Assembly (NCBI RefSeq): GCF_020782235.1
Contig: NZ_JAJGNO010000007.1
Span: forward strand, 186,001-250,000
Source: Sphingobium naphthae
GTDB taxonomy: Bacteria > Pseudomonadota > Alphaproteobacteria > Sphingomonadales > Sphingomonadaceae
DNA: 64,000 nt
Reading direction: 5' to 3'
The position numbers and the translations under genes were made by a program. This document shows positions 32,977 to 41,848 of the stretch, piece by piece. Positions within the stretch are counted from its first letter, which is position 1. Each line of letters begins with the position of its first letter. The notes below the pieces were generated by a model. It was not told the DNA's origin and made no database searches. It saw only the letters and a program-made list of their open reading frames with translations.

Positions 32977-34800
32977 ATGGACCGCCGCCTATTTCTCTCC
33001 ACCGCCGGAGCCTCCGCGCTCGCCGCCGCCGCGCCGCGCGCCTTCGCGCAAATGGCGGGCGCGCAGGGCGGCAGCGACGATGCGCGCCTGTCCGCCGCCT
33101 TCGCCGCCATCTTCGAGCGCGTGCTCGACCTGTCGCCGATGTTCGTCACCAGCCTTGGCCTCGACAAGGGCGCACGCGCCGGCGCGAAGAGCCAGCTGGA
33201 CGACAACAGCAAGTCGGGCATGATGAAGGAACTGGCCGCGACCCGGGCCGCGATCAAGGAGCTGGAGGCGTTCAAGGGCGCCAGCCTGTCCGACGCGCAG
33301 CGCCTCAACCTCGACGTCATCCTCTATTCGCTGGGGCAGCAGACGGTCGCGCCGGGCACCTTCGGCCTCAACAGCGTGCAGCGGCCCTATCGCATCTTCC
33401 AGCAGGGCGGCAGCTATTTCCGCACGCCCGACTTTCTCAACACCGCGCACACCATCAACGACAGCGCCGATTGCGAAGCCTATGTCGCGCGGCTCGACGC
33501 CTTCGCCGGCAATCTGCGCACCGACACGGCGCTGCAGCGGGACGAAGCGGCGCGCGGCTATCTGGCGCCGGCCTGGTCGCTCGACCTGACGCTGGGCCAG
33601 CTCAAGAAGCTGCGCGGGCAGCCGGCCGCCGACAGTTCGATGGTGCAGTCGCTGGTGAAGCGCGCTGCGGCCAAGGGCATCACGGGCGACTGGCAGGCGC
33701 AGGCGAGCGCGGTCGTCGAAAAGGCGATCTATCCCGCGCTGGACGAACAGATCACCGCGATCGAGTCGCTGCGCGCGCGCACGGCCGCCGGCGACGGCGT
33801 GTGGCGCACGCCGCGCGGCGATGAAATCTACGCCGCCGCGCTCAAGCAGGCCACCACCACCGACCTGTCCGCCGACCAGATTCACGCCATGGGGCTGGAG
33901 CAGGTCGCCGACATCAGCGCGCAGCTCGACACCATCCTCAAGGGCGCGGGCTATACCAGCGGCACCGTGGGCGAGCGGCTGGCCAAGCTCAATGTCGAGC
34001 CGTCCCAGCTCTACCCCGACAGCGCGGAGGGCCGCGCCGCCCTGCTCGCCCAGCTCAATCGCGACGTCGACGCAATGAAGGCGAAGCTGCCCCAGGCCTT
34101 CGCCACCATTCCCGACACGCGGCTGGAAATCCGCGCGGTGCCGGTCGAGATCCAGGATGGCGCGTCGAACGGCTATTATAACCGCGCCGCGCTCGACGGG
34201 TCGCGCCCGGCCATCTATTTCATCAACCTGAAAGATGTGGGCGACTGGCCGAAATATGGGCTGGGCGCGCTCACCTATCATGAAGGCGTGCCGGGCCATC
34301 ATCTGCAGATTTCGACCGCGCAGACCGCCGGCGACATTCCGATGCTGCGCAAGATCGCCTTCATGAGCGCCTATACCGAAGGCTGGGCGCTTTATGCCGA
34401 ACAGCTGGCGGACGAGCTGGGCGGCTATGCGACGCCGCTCGACCGCGCGGGCTATCTCCAGTCCTTCCTCTTCCGGGCGGCGCGGCTGGTGGTCGACACC
34501 GGCCTTCACGCCAAGCGGTGGAGCCGCGAGAAGGCGACCGCCTATATGGTGGAAAAGACCGGCTTTGCTCAGCCGCGTTGCCAGCGGGAGGTCGAACGCT
34601 ACTGCACCCAGCCGGGCCAGGCGACCAGTTACAAGGTCGGCCATGGCGTCTGGACCAAGGCCCGCGCCGCCGCTCAGGCGGAACTGGGCGACGCCTTCGA
34701 CATCAAGCAGTTTCATGCGGTGATCGAGGAAGGCGCGATGCCGCTGTCGATGCTGGAACAGCGCGTCGCCGCGCGCGCCAAAGCAGCGAAGCGCGCCTGA
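32977..34800 (+). CDS. DUF885 family exported peptidase-like protein
   Basis: A 607-residue protein with an N-terminal signal MDRRLFLSTAGASALAAAAP and a cut after AFA; the Arg-Arg-x-Phe-Leu pattern suits Tat export, though it could use Sec. The body is DUF885, distantly related to M32/M3-type metallopeptidases: FQQGGSYFRTPDFLNTAH, YYNRAALDGSRPAIYFINLK, and a metal-site-like GALTYHEGVPGHHLQIS followed by AFMSAYTEGWALYAEQLADE, giving a His-Glu-x3-His-His plus downstream Glu arrangement. Activity is inferred. AGAAGGGAG lies upstream of the ATG at 32977. It is followed by a strong terminator. Confidence 0.85.
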   Translation: MDRRLFLSTAGASALAAAAPRAFAQMAGAQGGSDDARLSAAFAAIFERVLDLSPMFVTSLGLDKGARAGAKSQLDDNSKSGMMKELAATRAAIKELEAFKGASLSDAQRLNLDVILYSLGQQTVAPGTFGLNSVQRPYRIFQQGGSYFRTPDFLNTAHTINDSADCEAYVARLDAFAGNLRTDTALQRDEAARGYLAPAWSLDLTLGQLKKLRGQPAADSSMVQSLVKRAAAKGITGDWQAQASAVVEKAIYPALDEQITAIESLRARTAAGDGVWRTPRGDEIYAAALKQATTTDLSADQIHAMGLEQVADISAQLDTILKGAGYTSGTVGERLAKLNVEPSQLYPDSAEGRAALLAQLNRDVDAMKAKLPQAFATIPDTRLEIRAVPVEIQDGASNGYYNRAALDGSRPAIYFINLKDVGDWPKYGLGALTYHEGVPGHHLQISTAQTAGDIPMLRKIAFMSAYTEGWALYAEQLADELGGYATPLDRAGYLQSFLFRAARLVVDTGLHAKRWSREKATAYMVEKTGFAQPRCQREVERYCTQPGQATSYKVGHGVWTKARAAAQAELGDAFDIKQFHAVIEEGAMPLSMLEQRVAARAKAAKRA

Positions 34801-34806
34801 CGCCCC

Positions 34807-34843
34807 AAAGGGGGGAGGACGCAACCGCCCTCCCCCCTTTTTT
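34807..34843. terminator. Rho-independent terminator between converging genes
   Basis: Perfect 12-bp stem AAAGGGGGGAGG (34807-34818) / CCTCCCCCCTTT (34829-34840), then TTT. It ends the DUF885 gene and, from the other side, the TonB receptor gene whose stop is at 34849. Confidence 0.85.
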
Positions 34844-34848
34844 GAGGA

Positions 34849-36813
34849 TCAGAAACGCACGCCCACGCCCATCCACAGTCGGGCGGGGTCGATCATATAG
34901 GCGGCCGTGTCGTAATTCAGCCGCTTGTCGAGCAGGTTCTGGACCCCGGCATGGAAGGTGAAGGCCGGGCTGATCTTGTAGGACGCGCCGATGTCGACGA
35001 CCGTATAGTCGGGAGCCACGGTGGATTCGCCGCTGATCTGCGCTTCGGTGACGGCTTCCTCGCCGCGATAGACCGCCCGGACATAGGCGGACAGGCGCGC
35101 ATCGGGTTTCCAGTTGAGCGACGCGCTCGCCTGCCGCTTGGGCGTGTCGTTGAGCGCCGCGCCCGCATTGGCCCCGGTCAGCTGTTCGGAATCGGTCAGC
35201 GTGCCGGTGGCGTTCAGCTTCAGCGCCCGGGTCAGCGGAATGTCGACCGACGCTTCGATGCCGCGCACCTTCGCCTTGTCGACATTGACATAGGTGGTGG
35301 GCGGCCGGCCTATGGAGCTGAGCGGTTCGTCCACGCACCACGCCCCCGCCTCCTCGCAGGTCACGCGCGTGATCTTGTCGTTGAACCGCGTGTCATAGGC
35401 GGTCAGGCTGGCGTTGAAGCCGCCGCGCGAAAAGAGCAGCGCCGCCTCGATCGTGCGCGACGTTTCGGCCTCCAGGTCAGGATTGCCATAGATGGTGCCG
35501 CCGCGGCTGGTCTGGCCCCAGTCCGCCAGCGTCTGGCGCAGGTTGGGCGCGCGGAACCCTTGCGAATAGCCGCCCTTCAGCGTCAGTTGCGACGTGATGT
35601 TCCAGACGCCGTAGAGGCGCGGGGTCCAGTGGACGCCATATTGCTCGTCCTTGTCCATGCGGATGCCGCCGGTGATCGCCAACCCGTCGAGCAGCCGCAG
35701 CTCGTTTTCGGCGAACAGCGCCCAGGCCATGCGGCTGGCGCCGGTGGTGGTCGATCCCGACAGGCGGTTGCTGGTGAGGTCGGTCATGTCCTCATTGCGG
35801 AAGAAGCCGCCGATGCTCAACGTGTTGGACGGCAGCGGCACGACCCAGATGCTCTGCCCCACCCAGTTGCGGATGCGCTTTTCGCCTTCCACATGTTCGG
35901 CATCCTCATATTGCAGATAGGATTCCGACGTGGCGAAACCCCATTTGCCGCTGTGGCTGAGCGATCCGACATAGCGGTTTTGGGTCATCGTGGATTCGGT
36001 GCCGACGGGCGACGTATCGCTGGCTTCGTTGGTTTCGCCCGATACGGTGATGACCTTCTGCCGATAATAGCCGCCTTCGACCAGGAAGCTGTGATTGGCG
36101 CCGGCTTCGAAGCCGATCTTGCCCGCCAGGCTTTCGTCGCGGCGTTCGGGCGTGCCGCCGATCACCTTGTCGCCTTCGCGCCGGGCGATCGATCCCTGCA
36201 GCTGCAAGCCGACGCCGCCGGTCAGGGGACCCGACAGGTAGAAATTGCCGTCGGCGATATTGCCATAGTCGCTGCCCAGCTGCATCGTGCCGTTGACCCG
36301 CGCGCTGCCGCGCCAGCCGCTGCCGATGCGGCGCGTGATGATGTTGACGACGCCGCCCATCGCGTCCGATCCGTATAGCGACGACATCGGCCCGCGCACC
36401 ACCTCGATCCGCTCGATCGCTTCGAGCGGCGGCAGCAGGCCGCCTTCGCTGATGCTGCCGCCGTTGGTGCGGGATTCGCGCGACGAGAGCCTTTTGCCGT
36501 CGACCAGGATCAGCGTATATTGCGGCGACATGCCGCGGATCGAAATGTCGCGGCTATTGCCTTCCCCCGGCGTCACCGTGACGCCCGGCACTTCCAGCAG
36601 CGCGTCGGTGACTTCGCGATAGGGCATGCGATCCAGCGTCTCGCGATTGATCACGGTGATGGAGGCGGGCGCATCGCGCACCTCCTGCTCGCGTCCTGCG
36701 GCGGTCACCACGATCTGGGTGGGATCGGTGGCCTCGTCGGCCCATGCGGTCTGCTGGGCGGCGGCCAGCGCCGCCAGCGCGGCTGAAGCGCGCAGCATCC
36801 TGTTGTAACTCAT
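34849..36813 (-). CDS. TonB-dependent outer-membrane receptor (siderophore/cobalamin-receptor-like)
   Basis: A 654-residue protein. Signal peptide to about residue 25 (LRASAALAALAAAQQTAWA), a TonB box-like TQIVVTAAGREQEV, plug domain with ASITVINRETLDRMPYREVT, GVTVTPGEGNSRDISIRGM, IERIEVVRGPMSSLYGSDAMGGVVNIIT, then a 22-strand barrel ending in Phe (LWMGVGVRF), the usual C-terminal residue. The size and plug sequence resemble FepA/CirA/BtuB receptors; the ligand is not known. No STN domain. A LysR gene lies 98 bases upstream on the same strand and may control it. No transporter genes are adjacent. Confidence 0.88.
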   Translation of the reverse strand: MSYNRMLRASAALAALAAAQQTAWADEATDPTQIVVTAAGREQEVRDAPASITVINRETLDRMPYREVTDALLEVPGVTVTPGEGNSRDISIRGMSPQYTLILVDGKRLSSRESRTNGGSISEGGLLPPLEAIERIEVVRGPMSSLYGSDAMGGVVNIITRRIGSGWRGSARVNGTMQLGSDYGNIADGNFYLSGPLTGGVGLQLQGSIARREGDKVIGGTPERRDESLAGKIGFEAGANHSFLVEGGYYRQKVITVSGETNEASDTSPVGTESTMTQNRYVGSLSHSGKWGFATSESYLQYEDAEHVEGEKRIRNWVGQSIWVVPLPSNTLSIGGFFRNEDMTDLTSNRLSGSTTTGASRMAWALFAENELRLLDGLAITGGIRMDKDEQYGVHWTPRLYGVWNITSQLTLKGGYSQGFRAPNLRQTLADWGQTSRGGTIYGNPDLEAETSRTIEAALLFSRGGFNASLTAYDTRFNDKITRVTCEEAGAWCVDEPLSSIGRPPTTYVNVDKAKVRGIEASVDIPLTRALKLNATGTLTDSEQLTGANAGAALNDTPKRQASASLNWKPDARLSAYVRAVYRGEEAVTEAQISGESTVAPDYTVVDIGASYKISPAFTFHAGVQNLLDKRLNYDTAAYMIDPARLWMGVGVRF

Positions 36814-36911
36814 TTCGCCCCCTTAGGCTGTTTTCTGCGACCGATAATCAGTTGCAGAAACGCCGTTGCCAGAAGCGTCCGGTCAGGCCAAATATCGAGA
36901 ATGGATAAAGG

Positions 36912-37853
36912 TCATGCGTCGACCTTATGCGGCGTCGTGCCGCAATGCGCCGCCAGCACGTCGCTCAGCCAGGCAACCGCCGGGTCGCGACGCGACCGCT
37001 CGTTCCACAGCAGGCGATAGCCGAACTGGCCGATCTGCTCGGGCGCGGGACGACTGACCAATCCATGACAGTGGCACAGGCTGTCCGCCAGGCGCGCGGG
37101 CAATGTCAGGATCGCGTCGGGATGCGGGAACAGCAGCGGCGCGGCCTGGAAATAGGGCAGTCGCGCGATGACATGCCGGCGCGCCGCCAGGCTCCCGAGC
37201 CGATGGTCGATCCGGTCGAACCCGGTGTCGCTCACGGTGAAGCTGATATGCGGCCAGGCGAGGAACGCCTCGACATCCAGCGGCTCCGCGCTGCCGCCCG
37301 CCATCAACGGATGATCGGGCAGCGCCACGCAGCGAAAACCTTCCAGGAACAGGAAGCGTTCATAGGTGACCGCCGGATCGGGATCGAGCCCGCTGATGAC
37401 GAGGTCGACCTCCCCTGCGGTCAGCGCGCGGGCCATGTCGCTGCCCAGCGGCACGATGTCGATCGACGTCCCGGGCGCGGCGCGCATGATCGCGCCCAGC
37501 GCCGGCGCGACGACGGCGGCGACGCCGAAATCGGTGGACGCGATGCGAAAGCGCCGCTGCAGCTCCGCCGGATCGAAATGCGGCGGCGCCAGCAGCGTCG
37601 TCGTCGCCGCCAGCCAGGCCTCCACCGGCTCGGCCAGTTCCTCGCCCCGCCGCGTCAGCGCCATGCCCGTGCCCGTGCGCACCAGCAGCGGATCGCCTAG
37701 CAGGTCGCGCAACTGCGCCAGCGACCGGCTGATCGCGGGCTGGCTGACCCCCATATGCCGCGCGGTGCGCGTCACGCTGCGGGTGCGCAGCAGCTGGGCC
37801 AGGATCACCAGCATGTTCAGGTCGAAATGAGCACCGGGCAGCATCGGGTCCAA
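36912..37853 (-). CDS. LysR family transcriptional regulator
   Basis: A 313-residue regulator. N-terminal winged helix-turn-helix: LAQLLRTRSVTRTARHMGVSQPAISRSLAQLRDLLGDPL, with DPLLVRTGTGMALTRRGEEL; C-terminal effector-binding domain typical of the NodD/LinR subgroup (RRFRIASTDFGVAAVVAPAL; ERFLFLEGFRCVALPDHPLM). It is probably autoregulated. Its position just upstream of, and in line with, the TonB receptor gene suggests control of that gene, but they could also be independent. Its start lies 91 bases beyond the dnaB stop, both on the minus strand. Confidence 0.88.
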   Translation of the reverse strand: MDPMLPGAHFDLNMLVILAQLLRTRSVTRTARHMGVSQPAISRSLAQLRDLLGDPLLVRTGTGMALTRRGEELAEPVEAWLAATTTLLAPPHFDPAELQRRFRIASTDFGVAAVVAPALGAIMRAAPGTSIDIVPLGSDMARALTAGEVDLVISGLDPDPAVTYERFLFLEGFRCVALPDHPLMAGGSAEPLDVEAFLAWPHISFTVSDTGFDRIDHRLGSLAARRHVIARLPYFQAAPLLFPHPDAILTLPARLADSLCHCHGLVSRPAPEQIGQFGYRLLWNERSRRDPAVAWLSDVLAAHCGTTPHKVDA

Positions 37854-37944
37854 TCGCGTCAGTTAATGCGAGTGATTCCCGTTAGCAGCCGATCGGCACC
37901 CTATCCAGTTCGCAAATGTAACCAATTCTTTCTGACGCCGCGCG

Positions 37945-39429
37945 TCACTCGTAGCTCATATCCTGATAGCCATCGTCGGCAATGTCGGAGAAGCGCGTGA
38001 TCTTGGCGTCGAACTTCATCCGGATGCGTCCGGTCGAACCATGGCGCTGCTTGGCGACGATCACTTCGGCAAGGCCGTAGATACGCTCCATATTCTCCTT
38101 CCACGCGGCATAGGCGGCTTCGTCGTCGGGCTTGGGCTCCTTGGCGGCTTCGTAATAATCCTCGCGGAACACGAACCAGACCATGTCGGCATCCTGCTCG
38201 ATCGAGCCGGATTCGCGCAGGTCGGACAATTGCGGGCGCTTATCCTCGCGCTGTTCGACCGCGCGGCTGAGCTGCGACAGCGCCAGCACCGGCACGTGCA
38301 ATTCCTTCGCCAGCGTCTTCAAGCCGCGGGAAATCTCCGAAATCTCGTTCACGCGATTGCCGTCGCCCCGCCCGGTGCCCTGCAGCAGCTGAAGATAATC
38401 GACGACGATGAAGCCGATGTCGTGCCGCCGCTTCAACCGCCGCGCACGCGTGCGCAGCGCCGCGATCGTCAGGCCCGGCGTATCGTCGATGAACAGCGGC
38501 AGCTCCTGCAGCTCGCGCGCCGCGCGCGACAGGTTCTGGAAGTCCGCGCGGCTGATCTTGCCCATGCGCAGCGCTTCGCCCGAAATGCCCGACTGTTCGG
38601 CGAGCACGCGGGTGGCCAGCTGGTCGGCCGACATTTCCAGGGAGAAGAAGGCGGTCTTGGCCCCCATATTCTTTTCCGGCGGGATGCCGTCGGCATTGTC
38701 CCGCACCCAGCGCGATGCCGCATTATAGGCGATGTTGGTCGCCAGCGACGTCTTGCCCATGCCCGGACGCCCGGCCAGGATCATGAGGTCGGAATTGTGC
38801 AGACCGCCAATCTTGGCGTTCAGGCTGTTGATGCCAGTGGTGATCCCCGACACATGGCCGCCGCTGTTGAGCGCGCGCTCCGCCACCTGCACGGCCATGG
38901 TCGACGCCATGAGGAAGCTCTTGACCGACCCGGTCTCGCCCTCGCCCTCCGACACCTTGTACAGCGCGACTTCGGCCGCCTCGATCTGCTCGCGCGGGTT
39001 GACGTCCTCGCTGGTATCCAGTGCGTTTTCCACCAGTTCCCGGCCGACGCTCACCAGCTCCCGCAACAGCGCCAGGTCATAGATCTGGCTGGCGAAATCG
39101 CGCGCGCCGATCAGCGCCGCGCCATTGCCGGTCAGCTGCGCCAGATAGGCCGCGCCGCCCAGTTCCTTGAGCGCCGGATCCTGCTCCAGCATGGGCTTGA
39201 GCGTCACCGGATTGGCGACCATGTCCTTGTCCAGCAGGCGCATGATCGCGTCATAGATCCGCCCATGCAGCGGCTCGAAGAAATGCTCGGCCTTGAGCTT
39301 GAGCTGCACGTCCTCGGCGATCCGATTGTCGATCATGATCGCGCCCAGCAGCGCGGCTTCGGCTTCGACGTTGCGCGGCAATTCGGCGCCGCCCGCTTCG
39401 GCGGGATTAATTTTCAGCAGTTCGACCAT
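37945..39429 (-). CDS. dnaB: Replicative DNA helicase
   Basis: A 494-residue protein starting at ATG 39429 behind GAGGG. The N-terminal domain reads LPRNVEAEAALLGAIMIDNRIAED; the RecA-like C-terminal domain has Walker A LMILAGRPGMGKTSLATNIAY, AFFSLEMSADQLATR (H1a), FIVVDYLQLLQG (Walker B), the catalytic DLRESGSIEQDADMVWFVFRED segment, and VIVAKQRHGSTGRIRMKFD. The hexamer unwinds DNA at the fork and recruits DnaG. The open frame extends upstream past the start but reads through the divergent UPF0262 gene and is not coding. It is divergent from UPF0262 with a 114-base shared promoter region. Confidence 0.97.
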   Translation of the reverse strand: MVELLKINPAEAGGAELPRNVEAEAALLGAIMIDNRIAEDVQLKLKAEHFFEPLHGRIYDAIMRLLDKDMVANPVTLKPMLEQDPALKELGGAAYLAQLTGNGAALIGARDFASQIYDLALLRELVSVGRELVENALDTSEDVNPREQIEAAEVALYKVSEGEGETGSVKSFLMASTMAVQVAERALNSGGHVSGITTGINSLNAKIGGLHNSDLMILAGRPGMGKTSLATNIAYNAASRWVRDNADGIPPEKNMGAKTAFFSLEMSADQLATRVLAEQSGISGEALRMGKISRADFQNLSRAARELQELPLFIDDTPGLTIAALRTRARRLKRRHDIGFIVVDYLQLLQGTGRGDGNRVNEISEISRGLKTLAKELHVPVLALSQLSRAVEQREDKRPQLSDLRESGSIEQDADMVWFVFREDYYEAAKEPKPDDEAAYAAWKENMERIYGLAEVIVAKQRHGSTGRIRMKFDAKITRFSDIADDGYQDMSYE

Positions 39430-39543
39430 CGGCCCTCTTTCCTCTCCCGGCACGGTGCGCGCAAGAGGCCATGCGGAACACAGCTGTGGATAAGTCCCGC
39501 TTGCATTTGGGCGCGCGCCGCCGCACTGACTATGCGCTTCATC

Positions 39544-40026
39544 ATGGCCGATCCGCGCATCATAGACATCCAGCTCGACGAGCGCACGATCCTGTGGCGC
39601 AATGCCGACGTGGAGCAGGAACGGCGTATCGCGATCTTCGACCTGCTGGAGGATAATCATTTCGCTCCCCAACGCGTCCATGCCGATGGCTATGCCGGTC
39701 CCTACAAGGTCGTGCTGCGGGTAGAGGAAGGCCGGCTGGTCATAGAGATCAACCGCGAAGACGATAGTCCGCTGGAAGCGATCATCCTCAGCCTCGGCCG
39801 TTTCCGCCGGCCGATCCGCGACTATTTCGCCATCTGCGACAGCTATTATCAGGCGATCAGCAACGCCTCGCCCCAGCAGATCGAAACCGTCGACATGGCC
39901 CGGCGCGCGATCCACAATGACGCGGCCGAAACGCTGATCGAGCGACTGGAAGGCAAGATCAAGGTCGATTTCGACACCGCGCGGCGGCTCTTCACGCTCA
40001 TCTGCGTGCTGCATATCAAGGGGTAG
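39544..40026 (+). CDS. UPF0262 family protein
   Basis: A 160-residue soluble protein that fits UPF0262 throughout: IIDIQLDERTILWRNADVEQERRIAIFDLLEDNHF, GPYKVVLRVEEGRLVIEIN, LEAIILSLGRFRRPIRDYFAICDSYYQAI, and a C-terminal DFDTARRLFTLICVLHIKG. The family is alphaproteobacterial and uncharacterised. A Met four codons earlier (39532) is possible; 39544 matches the usual family start MAD. It is divergent from dnaB. The next gene starts 14 bases downstream, so it probably heads an operon through dcd. Confidence 0.9.
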   Translation: MADPRIIDIQLDERTILWRNADVEQERRIAIFDLLEDNHFAPQRVHADGYAGPYKVVLRVEEGRLVIEINREDDSPLEAIILSLGRFRRPIRDYFAICDSYYQAISNASPQQIETVDMARRAIHNDAAETLIERLEGKIKVDFDTARRLFTLICVLHIKG

Positions 40027-40039
40027 TGGGATCAGGGAA

Positions 40040-40723
40040 TTGACGTTCGGGGGCATGCTGGTCCGTATCGGGGCGGGGCTGGCGGTGATCGCGGTGCTGG
40101 CATTGGCGCTGTGGCTCTATGCGCGCGCCTGGGCCCCGTCGCGGGAGGACTATCCGGTGCAGGGCGTGACGATCAGCGCCGCGCAGGGCGCGGTCGACTG
40201 GGGCACGCTGGCCGCGCAGGGCGCCGACTTCGCCTATATCCGCGCCGCCCGCGCCGATGGACGGCGCGACGCCGCCTTCGCCGCCAACTGGCGCGGCGCG
40301 CGCGCGGCGGGGATGCGTTATGGCGCGCTTATCGAATTCAGCCCCTGCCGCAGCCCGATCGACCAGGCGACCGGCTTCATGACCACCGTGCCGCGCGACA
40401 ATGCCGCCCTGCCCCCGGTCATCCGCCTCGCCTTTGCGCCCGGCTGCGCCAAGCGGCCCGGCCGCGACTTGCTGCTTTCCAACCTCAACACCCTCATCAA
40501 CCTGGTCGAAGGCCAGGCGGGCAAGCCCGCGCTGCTCAACGTGACCGAGGATTTCGACCAGGCCTATGACATCGGGGCGGGGATCAACCGCACATTGTGG
40601 CTCGACGGCAATTTCCTGGCGCCCGATTATGCCAGCCGCCCCTGGGTGATGTGGACAGCCACCGACATGCGGCATATCGACGGCGTCGATGGTCCGGTTC
40701 GATGGAATGTGGTGGCGCGCTGA
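40040..40723 (+). CDS. GH25 lysozyme-fold protein lacking the catalytic acids
   Basis: About 227 residues from TTG 40040 (an ATG at 40055 is possible). One N-terminal membrane helix at about 7-27 (LVRIGAGLAVIAVLALALWLY) is followed by a periplasmic GH25 fold: PVQGVTISAAQGAVDWGTLA, ADFAYIRAARADGRRDAAFAANWRGARAAGMRYGAL, QATGFMTTVP. In active GH25 enzymes the first strand is G-I-D-V-S; here it is G-V-T-I-S, with Thr44 replacing the catalytic Asp, and the D-x-E strand is replaced by PVIRLAF. So it is probably a peptidoglycan-binding pseudoenzyme. It ends by one-base overlap with the next start. Confidence 0.7.
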   Translation: MTFGGMLVRIGAGLAVIAVLALALWLYARAWAPSREDYPVQGVTISAAQGAVDWGTLAAQGADFAYIRAARADGRRDAAFAANWRGARAAGMRYGALIEFSPCRSPIDQATGFMTTVPRDNAALPPVIRLAFAPGCAKRPGRDLLLSNLNTLINLVEGQAGKPALLNVTEDFDQAYDIGAGINRTLWLDGNFLAPDYASRPWVMWTATDMRHIDGVDGPVRWNVVAR

Positions 40724-41181
40724 TGGCGGAAAATGACGATGTGCAGCAACTGGTCGCCGCCGCGCGCGCCGCGATGGCCCATGCCCACGCGCCCTATAGC
40801 CGCTTCGCCGTGGGCGCGGCGGTGCGCCTGATCGACGGCAGCATCGTCAGCGGCTGCAATTTCGAAAATGCGAGCTATGGCCTGTCGCTCTGCGCCGAGA
40901 CGGTCGCACTGGCCACCGTCAACGCGCAGGGCCGCTTCGCCGATGTCGCCGCCATCGCCGTCGTCGGTGGAGCGATGGACAGCCAGGACGAAGCGCTCGT
41001 CACGCCCTGCGGCCGCTGCCGGCAGGTGATGAACGAAGCCGAGCAGATGGCCGGGCGCCCGCTCGCCATATATTGCGCGACGCCCAGCGGCGGCCGAGTG
41101 CTCGACCTCACCCTCGCCGATCTCCTGCCCCATGCCTTTGGTCCCAAGGACCTGGGCATCGGCCCCCTGAAAAAGAGCTGA
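40723..41181 (+). CDS. cdd: Cytidine deaminase
   Basis: A 152-residue protein. It has the zinc site of the family: [19 protein letters not shown] (the first Cys and catalytic Glu) and [17 protein letters not shown] (two Cys), and the N-terminal [19 protein letters not shown]. It converts cytidine and deoxycytidine to the uracil forms for pyrimidine salvage; the single-domain length fits the homotetrameric type. The start overlaps the previous stop by one base, and dcd follows six bases downstream, so two deaminases that lead to dUMP are paired. Confidence 0.93.
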   Translation: MAENDDVQQLVAAARAAMAHAHAPYSRFAVGAAVRLIDGSIVSGCNFENASYGLSLCAETVALATVNAQGRFADVAAIAVVGGAMDSQDEALVTPCGRCRQVMNEAEQMAGRPLAIYCATPSGGRVLDLTLADLLPHAFGPKDLGIGPLKKS

Positions 41182-41186
41182 CAGAC

Positions 41187-41741
41187 ATGGCCATTCTTTC
41201 CGACAAGTGGATCCGCGAGAAGGCGCTTTCGACCGGCATGATCGAGCCCTTCGTCGAAAGCCAGAAGCGCGACGGCTGCATCAGCTACGGCCTGTCCTCC
41301 TATGGCTATGACGCACGCGTGGCGGACGAATTCAAGATTTTCACCAATGTCGACAGCGCGGTAGTGGACCCCAAGGATTTCGCCGCCAACAGCTTCGTCG
41401 ATCGCAAGACCGACGTCTGCATCATCCCGCCCAACAGCTTCGCGCTCGCCCGCACGGTCGAATATTTCCGCGTGCCCCGCGACGTCCTGGTGATCTGCCT
41501 TGGCAAATCCACCTATGCGCGCTGCGGCATCATTGTGAACGTGACCCCGCTGGAGCCGGGCTGGGAAGGCCATGTGACGCTGGAATTTTCCAACACCACG
41601 CCGCTGCCCGCGAAAATCTACGCCAATGAAGGCGCCTGCCAGTTCCTGTTCCTGCAGGGCAACGAGCCGTGCGAAGTCAGCTATGCCGACCGTGCGGGCA
41701 AATATATGGGGCAGCAGGGCGTCACCCTGCCCCGCCTCTGA
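41187..41741 (+). CDS. dcd: dCTP deaminase
   Basis: A 184-residue protein. Signatures: [60 protein letters not shown] containing the catalytic Glu further along ([15 protein letters not shown]), and [12 protein letters not shown]. It deaminates dCTP to dUTP, the main route to dUMP in Gram-negative bacteria. The chosen start gives MAILSDKWI, the family start; a Met at 41073 belongs to another frame of cdd. It is last in the operon UPF0262-GH25-cdd-dcd. Confidence 0.95.
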   Translation: MAILSDKWIREKALSTGMIEPFVESQKRDGCISYGLSSYGYDARVADEFKIFTNVDSAVVDPKDFAANSFVDRKTDVCIIPPNSFALARTVEYFRVPRDVLVICLGKSTYARCGIIVNVTPLEPGWEGHVTLEFSNTTPLPAKIYANEGACQFLFLQGNEPCEVSYADRAGKYMGQQGVTLPRL

Positions 41742-41848
41742 CCCGCCACCCCCTGTCCTGAGCCGCGCCGCCTGCCGCCATGGCGGGTCGCCCCGCCTCG
41801 ACCGTTTCTTCCTGATGACCGCGCCAGCAGGCCGGCAACCTGGGGGAA

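Noticed and set aside
37945-40056. DnaB with a 209-residue N-terminal extension
   Set aside because: The extension is antisense to the UPF0262 gene; the ATG at 39429 has a ribosome binding site and gives the normal DnaB start.
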